Position numbers and translations under genes: made by a program. Source: Siniperca chuatsi (Eukaryota; Chordata; Actinopteri; Centrarchiformes; Sinipercidae). Taken from it: DNA of 64,000 bases. Positions within the stretch are counted from its first letter, which is position 1. Every line of letters begins with the position of its first letter. This document shows positions 1-12,118 of the stretch, in pieces. Under the pieces are notes generated by a model. That model was given only the letters and a program-made list of their open reading frames with translations, was not told the origin of the DNA and did no database searches. The stretch is taken from positions 4,354,333 to 4,418,332 of the forward strand of contig NC_058045.1 of the NCBI RefSeq assembly GCF_020085105.1, written 5' to 3'.

Positions 1-1911
1 GCGACACACAAAATCCCTATGGGACTACTATGGAGGAAAGTTCAGTATAAGGTTACTATAAAGTCACTACTGGATTGCACATGCACACTGTAAAAAAGGT
101 CACAAATTGGAAAAGTGAAGGTAATAATATGCTACTACCTTGTTCAGTACAGTATGTACAGTGGTAGAGAAGCCTACCCCAAGCAAAACTTCAACTTAAC
201 TCTTTAATGTTTTCTATATGTTGGCTGATATGTTACAAGTTGAAACTGCAGTACAAAAATGCCAAATATATGTTTGTGGTAGTTTAGAACCAACATCTTC
301 ATTAAATAGTTTGTCCTCCAGAAAGCACATTTCAACTGTAAAATGTCCCATTCAGTAAATATCTTGGTCGCAGGGATCCTCATTGGTATGTGTTTATGAA
401 TAAAATAAATATCTGATCAATAACATAATTATGAGATTTTTAAATTATATGTATTTTTAATGGCTGTTTCTTACTACTTGTAGCCATTTTACAGACTAAA
501 AGAAAATCAGTTAATCCTCACATTTAAGAGGCTGGAGTGTATTTTCTCCAGTATTTCTTTAGGGCTGAAACAATTTGTTGCTTAATCAATTAGTTGATCA
601 ACATTAATTGCCAAGTACTTTGATAATCAATTAATCATTAAAGTTATTTATAAAGCAAAGATGTCTAACATTTGTCTTTTCCAGTTTCTCAAATGTACGG
701 ATCTGCAACTTTTCTGTTTAATATCTTTGTAAATGACATTAAACTTTATATTTTTGGGTTTTAGACTGTCGATTAAACAAAACAGGTAATGTGAAGAAGC
801 TACCCTGAGCTCTGTGAACTTTTAATAGCGTTTCTTACTACTTGGAGCCATTTTACAGACTAAAAACGATTAATCAGTTATTCGACATCTGTCAGATTAA
901 TCGATAATAAAACTGAAAATAACTGTTGTTTTCGTACAGTATTTGAACAAACAAGAAACAACTTGCAGGTTCCTGGAACAAACAATGATACTTAGGGAAA
1001 AAAGTTTCATACTTGCCATTTAAGGGGAGGCAAAAACATCGTTTTGTACTGGTAAATTTTGAGATTTTGGGCTAATTTGTTTCCATAACATGTCTTCTTT
1101 CAGACTAGTGGAAAGAAAACGCCCAAAATACACATGTATGTGTTTGTTACTACACTTTGTTTATTTGCGTCTGTAGATTTCTCCTAAATTCACCCTAAGT
1201 TAAAAAAAATAAAAATTGTCTTAATCAACTGGGGGAGTTTCATGGTTATATCTATCTATCTAGTTAAAAATGTTACCCTATTCACCAGTAGTGTCTCTGT
1301 GACCCTGTCTAGAAAATGTACTGTAATGGGGATTTGAGTTTTAAAAAAACGTATCCTGGTTGGGGTTTTAAAGTGTGATCTGGAGACCTTTAATGGCCTT
1401 GCAGCCACCACACTACTAAAATGAGTAATAGTTTATATAATTTCAACGTTGCACAGCCATAATATGTTTAAGGATCATTTTGTGGTGTACACAAAACATC
1501 AAATTGCGTCTAGTGCATCACTCTGGATGCAGCTTCCAACTCTGTATGTACAGAAACAGTAAAAAAAACAACAACAAAAAACATTTAACACACTGTTTTA
1601 TATCTTGATGTCATCATGCAAACATAAAACAAGCAGCTCTTGTGCATGTCATGTCTGTTTACAGCGCCCGATCTGTCAGTTTGGTAATTTCTCGAATAAT
1701 TATAGCACTTGTTTTCCTGCTATTTTGCGAGCTATGCTAGGTAAAAGTAAAGTCAAACTATTTTAACAAGCCCAACTCTATAAACGTTTACCTCACACCA
1801 ACTGAAACAAACATACGAGACTAAGTTGGATTTCTGACATCGACAAAAAAAAAAAAAAAAATGTTAACGTCTGTTTTTAATGTTTCTAGAAGAATATTAG
1901 CATCCTCCTAC
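1..1911. other. No recognisable exon; presumed intron 1 of the left-edge gene with one repeat
   Basis: This A+T-rich stretch would be intron if the exon at 1912-2021 is real. I find no exon-like block on either strand. It holds an 'ATTAATCGATTA' family repeat at about 560-928. A 38-base segment at about 467-506 (TTTCTTACTACTTG followed by AGCCATTTTACAG) recurs directly at about 829-868, so the repeat appears partly duplicated. Confidence 0.5.
560..928. repeat. Teleost 'GGGCTGCAAC...ATTAATCGATTA' MITE-like repeat
   Basis: It begins with AGGGCTGAAAC, continues through TTAATCAATTAGTTGATCAAC and ends in blocks of ATTAATCGATAATAAAA. This arrangement is shared with the copies at 29266-29610 and 36345-37022 in this window. 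I recognise the family as a very common percomorph interspersed repeat with self-complementary ends; its formal name is not known to me. Confidence 0.7.
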
Positions 1912-2021
1912 CTTTCCTCGGTGTTCAGCATGATAGCTTCGAGGAAACACGGATCTTTAGGTCCTTTTTCACAACTAAAACTATTACTGTTGGATAAAAA
2001 CTCCACAGAAAAGTTCACCAT
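1912..2021 (-). CDS. Putative first coding exon of an antizyme-like gene (partial, rest outside window)
   Basis: On the minus strand an ATG at 2021 opens a 36-codon frame that reaches a good splice donor (AG|GTAGGA, GT at 1911-1910). The peptide begins MVNFSVEF and has a second in-frame Met near codon 31, followed by LNTEE; that second ATG has an A at -3. The two-start layout, the central 'CEKGPKDP' stretch and the length resemble ornithine decarboxylase antizyme N-termini: OAZ1 starts MVKSS and has a second Met about 33 codons later, and OAZ2 starts MINTQ. OAZ2 lies near PPIB and SNX22 on human 15q22, which supports the guess. A TATA-like element lies about 130 bp upstream. No second exon, and no antizyme +1 frameshift site, is visible in 1-1900, so the identification rests on weak similarity and position. 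It could instead be another gene's first exon, or non-coding. Confidence 0.35.
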
Positions 2022-2144
2022 CCGTAAATTAAGACAAAACCTTGTTGCACTAAAAGTCTGGTGCGACTATTTGTGGGGAGACAGGCTAGCCTTCACAGCT
2101 TCGCTCTACAGCAGTGAAATCTACGGTCTAGTGACGCACGGCGG

Positions 2145-2205
2145 GGGTATTTATAGCTGCAGCAAGGCATCATGGGTAATCCACCACAGGAAGTGAGACT
2201 TCTTA
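2145..2205 (-). promoter_or_regulatory. Core promoter of the left-edge minus-strand gene (TATA plus ZNF143-like and ETS-like sites)
   Basis: Read on the minus strand the block holds an ETS-like CACTTCCTG, then ATTACCCATGATGC, which resembles the ZNF143/Staf core (ACTACAATTCCCANNATGC), then CTATAAATAC as a TATA box, all within about 60 bp. It sits some 130 bp upstream of the ATG at 2021. The motif order fits a minus-strand transcription start near 2120. The motifs are seen directly; promoter function is inferred. Confidence 0.4.
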
Positions 2206-2574
2206 AAGTAAACAAACTAACAAAACGGTTAAAACTCACAAATAATAAAAACAATCACAGCAGCATTTATATGATCATATATCATCATGTCATGACCTTT
2301 TACATTAAGTGTACTGTAACTTTATCACACTAATGGTAGTTTTAATGAAATGACTGTAATATTCCAATATACATTCAGGAAAGAAAAATCTTTATGTTGT
2401 ACTTACTTGGGTATGGTTATATATTTTGTGGCACTTTATAGGTCGATTTTAACCCCTCCAGGCTACATTTCAGAAGAAAATTATGTACTTTATACTGGAT
2501 ACCTGTTTGATGGCTGAACAGGCATTTTTGTTTCTCTTAACTTTAGTCATGGAAGACATGGGCTACCTTGATCT

Positions 2575-3010
2575 ATTACTTTAAAGTAAAAATAGCAATA
2601 CCACAAAATAAACATACTCCATTACTAGTAAAAGCCCTGCAGTTAAAAGATTACTTAAGTAAAAGTACAGTATTAGCAGCAAAATGTAATTATTGTATCA
2701 AACATAAAAGCAGGCTACTCATTTGGCAGTAGAATGGCCCCTCTTGGTGTTATACTTAGTGTTAGATAGTTTAATCTATAATCATGTCATTTTTGATAAA
2801 TCTGTCACAGATTTTATGTAAAATTCTAATGTGCAAAGTAACTGGTAACTATAGCTGCCAGCTAAATTTAATGGAGTAAAAAAAGTACAAAATTTTCCAG
2901 CTGAAATGTAGTGGAATAGAGGTAAAGCATAAAATAGAGATACACAATTAACCTCAAAGTACATCAAACTTGTACTCAAGTACAGCTTGTACTTATGCTT
3001 CACCACTGCT
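2575..3010 (+). repeat. 'CAGTGGTGGAA' family MITE-like repeat
   Basis: The segment has the layout of an abundant percomorph repeat: TAAAGTAAAAATAGCAATACCAC near the left, AGTTTAATCTATAA in the middle, and near the right GGAGTAAAAA-AAGTACAA, GAAATGTAGTGGAATAG and a final CACCACTG. Copies at 9615, 10615, 22206, 23909 and 49235-51185 share these blocks. The terminal CAGTGGTGG/CCACCACTG inverted ends suggest a non-autonomous DNA transposon. A further fragment of the same sequence is visible at about 3155-3240. Confidence 0.75.
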
Positions 3011-6000
3011 TGATTTTAAACAGTCTTCATTCATAATGTGACATATGTCAGTTGAAACTAATCAACAATAAATTATATATATATTGTATATAAAAGGTAT
3101 AGTCAGATCTAGCATCACTTGGACCAACTACAACATCAACATGATTACATAGGCTAACAAAGTACGTTTATTCAAGTACTGTTCTTCTACTGTTTTGAGT
3201 TACTTGTACTTTGAGTGTTTCTACTTTGAGTGAAATGAAAAAATATAGTAATGTCAGTGCATTTCTAAATCAATTCAGGGGCACCCCGTGACCTTGACCC
3301 CTGACCCCTCTGAACAAAAACCTGTGTAGGGATCGACAGTGACAGAGATTTGAAAAAAAACAGGCTTAATACGCCTCCTGGAAGTGACCTGAGAGTCCTG
3401 TTCTTCCTCTAAAACTGTCCGTCTGTCCCTCGCAGTGGTCAGCCTTTTGTCCAGAGTCTCAGCTTGAATCTGAACATAGACCCGGTTATGTAAGGAGGAA
3501 TGGAAATGGGCCCCCGTGCTAAACAGATTATCCGATTAGTAACAAGATAGCAGCCCAGCTACTTGATCCTGGCACATCACAGCATAAATGTTGGCGGTCC
3601 AGCTTGCCTGGGTAAGCAGGGGACATGGGGGTCATTGCCACCTGCCAGCCACCATGGAACAGCACCCTCATGATGTAACAGTGAGTGAAACCCAGCGAGG
3701 GAGTCTGTGTCGTGTAAATGACCACATCAGTGTCCAGAGTGACTTACAGCAAGTTTAATAATAGAATAAGCTTTATTTCTTGTTGTCTCTGGAAATATAC
3801 ACTGAATATGAGTAAGTAAGTAAGTCTTCCTGACATTTACATTGCAGAATCCACATCTCAAATAATTAGTTAGGCGTTAGGAGATCCTGCGTAATTCGTC
3901 TCCATCTCTTGATCTACATCTCCTCCTCCTTGAGTGGTAGAGATTTACTAATGGTAATTAAGGATAACGTTTATTTCCAAGATTCACAACCTCAGTGCAC
4001 GTCATGAGAGGAGGCAGTGTCCCAAACAATCAGAACCTAACGAAAGAACGAATGAGACATAAGGGGATACATAGATTGGATTTGGGTCATTCAGTGAGGA
4101 GATGTAGGGTATTTAATCAGAAGATCAGAAAGAGTCTTGATACTTGATGTGGCTGGTTTAAAGACCAACTGTGAAAAAACGGTTAGATGGACAGCCCTTG
4201 AGCTGCCCTTGAGCAAGGCCCAGCAGCCACTGGTGGAAGATTGTGGTTGTACTGGGCAGCTCCCAGAGTGAATGTAGTTAATCACAACTGTTTTTTGCCA
4301 GCTGAGAAAAGTCCTGACTGCGCTGTTTATCAGGCAGAGCACAGTGTGACAACAACTGCTGTTTGGCAGACAACTGATAGATCAACGGAAATGATTCTAA
4401 CTTTGAAAAGAAGCTACTGTGAGAGCATTTATGTTCAGTGAAAACTTTCCTAATTTTGCCATTTTAACTTCTCTGACATTTACCACCACTCAGGTATTGT
4501 CATTCATTTTGTACATTAATGTCTGTGAACAATGAATACCCTTTCTCACCCTCCACTAAGTTAAAACTAAAGCTTTTTGTAAGAGCCAAGCAAAGAAAAG
4601 CTAAAGCCACGTGTCAAGTTAAGCCTTCAGCAAGTTTAAAAGGTTTTCATATTTTAATAAAAACACACATAGAAGTTGAAAATATGAGTTTTCTGCATAA
4701 AATGAAAAAATAGTCATTTCAGTGCATTTCCAAATCAATTCAGATTTTCAACACCACTGGATGTTAATGTTGTTTAACAGAGAAACCACTTATATCTGTG
4801 GCATTCACATTTACCTTGTCCTATAATGAAAATATAAAACACAATAACATAACTGAGAAAAGCATATTAAGGGGCACATTTGAAGGTATTTGTCAGCCAT
4901 TTGCTTATTCAGTGTCATTATCTGAAATACAGACTGATCATACCGATGCTATGAAGAGGATATGTTCTTGCAAAAACACGATTAATTAATAATTTGACAG
5001 TATTAAACAAACTCATTAACAAGTTCACACATGAATGAGACAAGCAGACTGATGCCCGGCCTATGTCTGCCTCAGGAGAGAGTCTGCGAGACGTTTTTAA
5101 TTCAGACCGAGACTGCAAACAAATGCTTAGGCCGAGGTCAAATTCTTGGCCTCATTATTTTTAATGCAAAGAAATGTGCTGAGATGCTGTTTCCCTACTG
5201 CCCTATTTGAGTTGTTTTCTGTCTCAAACACTGATGGATTGCTGCTGTTTCCACATGACAAGCTTAAACACAACATGACTTTAGTGGGGTTTATGGCAAT
5301 ATAGCGTAGCTGAAAGAATATTTGTTGCATGAAAGTGAGATGTGTTCGGTATGAATTCAGTTCAGATTAGTATTTCATTTATTACAGGTGAAAACAAACA
5401 TTTCTAATGACAAATAATAAACAGTACAGTAACCCATAAAGAGAGATTAGACTGATTACTGGATTAACATTTAACACATTTTAGCGCTAAATGGCAGCAT
5501 GCACACAGAGCTTGAGCAGTTCATATACTGTATGTTTTGACTGTAATTATAATATTTTGCAATTTTCCAGTTCAGAAATCTTAAATGCTTTAAGTACAAA
5601 TGTGTTTTCTCTTCAGTTTTACCAAATTAACATACGGAGAATATCCAAAAACGAGACTGAGAGTCTACAGTCATGCTAGCGGTTCTGTGAGGCTGGGGAG
5701 TGCGTCTCTGTTCCCCAGCTCAATATCCTCTGAATATGACACATTAAGGAGACCTTTCAAGGGGTTTTATGTTCTCAGCTATCTTTGTTTGGGTCAATAT
5801 GTTGAAACTGCATTTTAAACGTCCATCTCCCTTTGTTCTTTTTCCGTTTGAACTGCAAATATAGCCCTTACTTATAGCCCTTTGACATAGGACCCTGGCA
5901 ACATTGGGATGAGCCCGTGAAGCTGTACTTGAGCTAAATGCTAACATCAGCATGCTAACATGTTCACAATGACAATGCTAACATGTTGACATTTTGCAGG

Positions 6001-9000
6001 TGTAATATTTACCATGATCACCATCCTAATTTCTTAGAATGCTGCCTGTTTTTTGTTTTTTTTAATAAATGTGCCACATATGACCTTTTCCACTGCTTAT
6101 ATCAAGTCTTTTGTAATCATCTGACCAAACTGGCAACAAACATTTCATCACAAAACAGACAAATGAAAATAAAATGAAGTCAGTTGTTTTACTGTTTGCA
6201 GCACACAAAAGCAATCCGAGCCAGGGCTGACGCTCAAGTGAACACTGAGCATCTTAGTTTCCAGGACAAACTGTCCTTCAGATGCCCTTCATGAGCTCCA
6301 ACGTAGCGTCACAGAGCCGCACATGAGATGCTGGCTGAAAAACAAAACATCTCTCGTGTTTCAACCTGTCACCTCGATGCTGTTTGAGACCGACACCCCC
6401 CCTGACATGGAGCTCCTCACACCGAAGACAAAAGGCATATCGTGTGAACAGCACGGGACACTCTATCTCTGCTTTTGGGATAAAATATTCAGCTGGAGCT
6501 CGGTGGGGAAGGAGACTGAAAAACTGCTGCTTAAGGAGCGTCCTCCTGTTGTTACCAGATGTTGATGTTTGATTATAGAAATGGGTCTAATCAGAGGTGT
6601 TATCAGGGCTGAAGGATGTGTGAGACAGAGGATAGGTCGGGTTATTTATCATTCAAATAATACTATTTCTGTGCGAGCGTGCCCCTGTCTCTCTTTTTCA
6701 CATGGTTTTTTCGGTAAATATGTGACGTGCAGAGAAATGCACTCAAGTCAGACGTTTTTGCTCGATTGCAGTAATTTGCCCGAATGTCCAAAGTTGTTTG
6801 GAGTCGGTTTGAATGGATTTACAGGCTGGAATGACATTCCAGTCATCACAGTCTGCCAGGGAAAGTACAAAAATGTATCTCCAAAAAAAGACTTGTTATG
6901 CAGCCACTTAGATTCATGTTCAAGGAGGTATTTCGCCTCCTTGTTTTCTCTGTTGTTCTTCTCACTGGCTTGAAGGGGGCAGGTCTCAGACGGAGGTTGC
7001 TGATGTCATGTACCTCTGTGCACCAATCAGGATTTAGCAACCTTAGAATCAGAATCTGATGACACTTAGTGGGTTGCCTAGTTACTGTCAGTCAAATTTG
7101 ATCAAGCCACACCCACACAATCCTGATGTAGCCGATTAGCTAAATTAAAATCCTAATAAAAAATAATTAAGATGTTTTTTCCCCCAAAGTTTGATTGTTG
7201 CTGATTCAGTGATGAATATTAAATGTGATAAATACTTTGATTTGAAACTGTGCTTTCAGAGGGTTTAAAAACCTGGAGCCGGTTGCACCAGCTAATGCAA
7301 GTGGAGATTTACATCACTAAATAAAAACTAAAAAACTAGAGATTAGATGTTACTAAATATTTACACCCACTAACTGCCAGGTGTAACTGTTATGTAGCTA
7401 ACTGACAAAACTAACATTAGCTTGCTAATATATGACCCGTTTAGAGTTAAGAGTAAAAGCAGTAATATGGAATACGGTCGACATATCTGACCTGAAACCT
7501 GATAAATGCTGTTTAATAATAATGTAAATCTTGAAGATTTTAAACTACATTTCACAAAATAACACAATACCCCAAAGTACTAAAAGTTATGCCAATAACA
7601 TTTGACTAAATAGTAAAAAACAACAGTTAGGTTAGCATAATGAGATATTCATACTCATTCTAAACTGTATGAATACTACTTACTCTGAGACACATATATT
7701 TCACCATGATTGCAGACACAAAACAAAGTAATACCTACATTTACAAAAGAAATATCTTTCACACCTCAAAAACTGTAATTTTTGGAAGGTATGCTAGCTT
7801 ACGATCCTACAGTGACTTCCTGTTTACATAGCTGATTGCTCTTGATTGGACAGCGCTAAAGATGTTTCCTCGCAAAGTCTTAGCTACGACATTTTTTAAG
7901 TTTTAATAGTGAAACCTGATTTAGTAAATTACTAGTTTGAAATTTGTAGTTACTAAGAACGTTAAAACTTAGCAATGTATTTATGAATAGCTGGTGCAAC
8001 ACCATCCTGGCTACAACCTGCTCTTGACCATTTCTGACCCTGCAGTTAACTTTTGTTGTGGCCTCAGCTCATCCCTTTTCTTGAAAATGTGTCACATATT
8101 AGATGCTGATGTGACTGTTGTGGTTTTTATTCGAATAGAGGCATGTCTCTGAAATATTTCTTCTATCTATAAGTACATGATCTCACAGTGCAGCCTGCAG
8201 GTGGTGTACAGGTTCAGATTTTGGTCTTTTGATCTTAACCCTGCTGAAAAATAAAAAGATCCTATTTCCTTGTTTACATTGTTTGTAAAAAAAAAACCCC
8301 AACAACATATGTGTTACAATCGGAGGGAAAACATCATAACTGGGACGCAAACTTCTGAATATACCTGTCTTCAGGTTTCATGCTTGTAGCTAAACTATCG
8401 CTATTACAAAGCACAAGAAAGAAAAGAAATGCTTGTGTAGTTTTGTGTATCTGTTTCTGTATGTGACTGTGTGTGCTACGACAATGCCGGCACAAACTCT
8501 TGATCTAATTAAAGTTCCCATTGTTCCTGTCTGGCAGCGTCCCACATTCTGTGTGGGGAAAGGTTGATTTACTCATGCAGGTATTCACAACAAACACAAG
8601 GACACATTAAAGTTCATGTCCAGAATTCCTATACTTCCCCACTTTTTGTTTTCATGTCCACTGGCATAAATACTGTATATCGACAACTGTAGTCCTGACT
8701 AAAATTGTTTTTTTGTAATATGCAGATAAAAAGACAGCGACTGTGAGTTTGGATAAGAACAGCCCATCGCTCTTTGCCAAATCTTCAGTTGAAGTTATGA
8801 TGATGATAGTGAGTGTTGTGAGCGAGGCCCTCATTAACAATGGAGCCAAGCGTGTAGGCGTCCACAGGAACGAGAAGTTGTCTGCTTTTGTTCTTCCGAT
8901 GATTTGAGATTGTTTACATGTACTTTTGTGAGTCGCATGGCGGATGCTGTTATGCAGAGCAGCTGATAGTGTGTTGTTTTGGGGGCTGATCTACAGGGTG

Positions 9001-9614
9001 TGGATGAATCCTTGTACATACTATGTGGCTTTCCACTCCAACTGCTACCCCACATACTAAAATAATAATGCAAATCATCACTATTCACCATGTCCTGGTA
9101 CTACTACGAAATCAAGCACGCTACATTGTGCCTCTTTCACTCAGTCCACTTGGAGGATGGAGTAACAACCACCTGAACTGGCCGAGTGACACTCAGGCAT
9201 TACATACTCATTGTATCTGGAGGTGAGAGTGGAAATATAGTGGCGTTTTCTGTGTAGAGTTTAACCTGATTCTGTAGTGATGGCATGTCCATGTCAGATA
9301 AAAATAGTCGATGCATTAATCACTTTTTAACATGTTTCGAAGAAGTGGTGACTAAAATTACCTCAAGACATGATAAGAAACAATCAAACAGTGAGTATTG
9401 ATTTGACTTAAAGATTGTGGCAGCTTTTAAAAAATGTGCAATTTTTAAAAAGAAATTACCTGGGAGGGGAACTCCTGAGTCTACCTGCTGCTAATCCGCT
9501 ACTCAAGTCCAACATACAGACTGATGCATCTGCAGGGTCCAAACATTGTATTTTCTCGACAAAGAAAAAGCATCCAATAATCAATATTCAATCATATTTA
9601 GGGTGCATAATTTG
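3011..9614. other. Gene-free intergenic DNA
   Basis: I find no exon with convincing splice sites or recognisable protein similarity on either strand. The longest frame (about 6569-6973, plus strand) has no family resemblance and its codon use looks random. Repeat fragments are present: the 'CAGTGGTGGAA' family near 3155-3240 and the 'GCTAACATGC' family at about 5925-6035. Regulatory or unannotated non-coding transcripts cannot be excluded. Confidence 0.5.
5925..6035 (+). repeat. 'GCTAACATGC' family interspersed repeat (fragment)
   Basis: The segment carries GAGCTAAATGCTAACATC, then AGCATGCTAACATG, and continues into ACCATGATCACCATC. The same order of blocks (GAGCTAAATGCTAAC, GTTCACCATCTTAG) occurs at 13586-13830. 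This is a well-known teleost repeat whose units contain repeated GCTAAC/GTTAGC. Confidence 0.6.
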
Positions 9615-9866
9615 CAGTGTTGGAATGTAACTAAGTATATTTACTCAAGTACTGTACTTTACTTGAGTATTTCCATTTTATGCTACTTCATACTTCTACT
9701 ACATTTCAGAGGCAAATGTACTTTTTACTCCACTACATTTTTTGACAGCTTTAGTTGCCAGTCACTTTGCAGATTCAGATTGTTAACACAAAGTATAAAT
9801 CAACTAATACATTTGGATATATTTTTATAGATTAAGCTACCTAGCAGTATATAAAGTAGCTGTGTC
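9615..9866 (-). repeat. 'CAGTGGTGGAA' family repeat, half copy, reverse orientation
   Basis: It begins CAGTGTTGGAATGTAACTAAG and continues through ACTCAAGTACTGTACTTTACTTG, TACTTCTACTACATTTCAGAGG and ACTTTTTACTCCACTACA. Its reverse complement matches the right half of the copies at 2575-3010 and 22206-22960. The opposite half of such an element is found about 750 bp away at 10615-10812 in the other orientation. Confidence 0.75.
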
Positions 9867-10614
9867 ACAAATAGGAAAACAATCCTCCTTAAGTTTTCTT
9901 TTGCATCCTCCCTTGCATTCACTTTCTTTCAGTCAAATCAGGACGTGGGATTTAATCAAAAATCAATAAAAAAATACTCTGATCTGCCTTTAAATGTAGC
10001 ATCCAATCAGTAAAGAAATGCTGTTGAATGAAAGCTGCACTGTTTTCAAGAACAGAGGTTAAAGTCTTGCTGTCTGTTCAGAGGGAAAGTGTCAGACTGG
10101 AGCTGACTGTGATATCCTTTACACTTGCAGGGTGTTGGAAATTCGGGGAGGAGAAAATGTGGTTCCAGTCCTGCCGATCCCACACGTGTCACCTTGTTTT
10201 TCTCAGGAAGTTGCCTTCACGTGATACAACTCTCAACGCGTGCTGAGTTCACGTCTGAAAGCCATGCTGTTCTCTCTCTGCAGTCATACTCAGCACCTTT
10301 ATAAGCTGATTGTCTCTCTGTAATGCAGCCCTGCAGGAGTGTCTCACTGTTTCCAGGTAGAGCTGTCGGCGTGCCCTGCAGCTGACTTGATCTTCAGACA
10401 CATAATCTGCCCTACAAAGGCAGAGAGCAGTAGCTCCAGAAAAGCTGAAGTTGAGCAAAAAGGGTTTAAAGTTTTCAAGCTGACTGGGTGAACTGTAACA
10501 GATGGAGAGGATGTAATTGCTTTATTTTATGTCTTTTCGGACTTATTATTTTACCACCAAAAAATAATTGACCTTTTGAAAAACTTCAGGGAACATGATC
10601 GAGGGGACTCATAT

Positions 10615-10812
10615 TAGTTTATATTTTGTATTATTAATCTGAATCTGCAAAGTAACTACAGGTATCAGATAAATGTAGTGGAGTAAAAGTACAATATTTC
10701 CCTCTGAACTGTAGTGGAGTAGAAGTATAAAGTAGCATAAAATAGTACTTGTAGCCTACTTACATTTAGTAGCCTACTTGAGTAAATGTACAAAGTTACT
10801 TTCCACCACTGA
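10615..10812 (+). repeat. 'CAGTGGTGGAA' family repeat, half copy
   Basis: The segment reads TTAATCTGAATCTGCAAAGT, then AAATGTAGTGGAGTAAAAG, GTAGTGGAGTAGAAGTATAA and ends TTACTTTCCACCACTG, the right-hand terminal of the family. It is inverted relative to the half copy at 9615-9866. Confidence 0.75.
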
Positions 10813-11160
10813 ATTTTGTCAAGTCTTGCTGCAAGCATGGAAGTTAGATGTTGCATATATTATTTTCATTGAGTATTGTAAATAGTGGACCCAAGCAAGA
10901 GAAGCTATTGCTGTAACAACAGCTAATGGGGACAACAACAATAAACGGGTGCTGGCTATCATGGAAGTTCTTATGTTACATGTGTAAGAGACACATCTGT
11001 AAGCTCTTTTCCCTAGGCCCCATATGTAGAAATATGGTCAACAGATAAGAGACAGAAACATGGCTATAGTCACTTAGGAGTCACTTAATCACTTGTATGT
11101 TCTTTGCCATAGTTCACTATACTAACTCCTGCCTCTGTCAGTTCAGGCTAGGGAAGAAAA

Positions 11161-12118
11161 CCTATTGATTACACCAGTTTCCATCCAGGGGGTCAGTGTG
11201 GACATTGTAGAGGACTACAAGTACCTGGGAGTACGCTTAGACAATAAACTGGACTGGGCTAAGAACACTCAAGCTCTGTACAGGAAGGGCCAGAGCCGCC
11301 TCCATTTTCTGAGGAGGCTGAGGTCCTTCAGCAACTGCCGGACAATGCTGAGGATGTTCTATGAGTCTGTGGTGGCCGGTGCTATCCTGTATGCTGTTGC
11401 ATGCTGGGGCAGCAGGCTGAGGGAAGTGGACGCCAACAGACTCAACAAACTGATCCGTAAGGCCGGTGACATTGTGGGGGTGGAGCTGGACTCTCTGGCG
11501 GTGGTGTCAGAGAGGAGGATGCTGGCCAAACTACACGCCATCTTGGACAGCGTCTCCCACCCGCTCCATGACGTGCTGGTCAAACAAAGGAGTATGTTCA
11601 GCGGAAGACTCATCCCCCCACAATGCACCACAGAGCGCCACAGGAAGTCACTCCTGCCTGTGGCCATCAGATTCTTTAACTCCTCCCTCTAACATCACTG
11701 AAATACCTGAAATATTGTGCAGTATTCTCTGTTTAATACTCCTGTGCAATTACTATGTTTTCTGTTTAATATTCCCTATTTATTAATATTTATTCATACT
11801 TATATTACTGCTGTGCAATATCCACCATCTAATAATCTGGTTAATCTGCTACATTTAACTTGACAGTACTCATTATTGCACTATTACTTATTACTTATAT
11901 TATTACATTGTATTATACCGTACATACTTATCAAACTGTAAATCCACTTTTGTACTTACATTTATTTTAGCTTTTATACTTATATCCACTTTGTCCTTAA
12001 TTTATCTTAGCTGTATTATATTTTGATTTGCTTAGTACTTCTATTCCTGTGTGCACTGACGTGATAGTAAGCAGCTGTAACGAAAGAGTTCAATAAAGTA
12101 TTTCTGATTCTGATATGG
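11161..12118 (+). mobile_element. 5'-truncated non-LTR retrotransposon (L2/jockey-like LINE), RT C-terminus plus 3' tail
   Basis: An open frame at 11165-11692 encodes the last 175 residues of a reverse-transcriptase polyprotein: DYKYLGVRLDNKLDW, LHFLRRLRSF, MFYESVVAGAILYAVACWG, CTTERHRKSLLPVAIRFFNSSL-type motifs. It is followed by an A+T-rich 3' UTR ending at about 12118 in TTCAATAAAGTATTTCTGATTCTGAT. The same C-terminus occurs on the minus strand at 41180-41527 and the same 3' tail at 40720-40815 and 62658-62765, so one LINE family has inserted here at least three times. The N-terminal endonuclease and most of the RT domain are missing, as expected of incomplete reverse transcription. The copy cannot be active. 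Confidence 0.85.

Noticed and set aside
6569-6973. 134-codon plus-strand frame
   Set aside because: No recognised family, and no supporting splice sites or conserved residues.
11359-11667. 102-codon minus-strand frame, and its counterpart at 41202-41513 on the plus strand
   Set aside because: Antisense shadows of the LINE reverse-transcriptase C-terminus.
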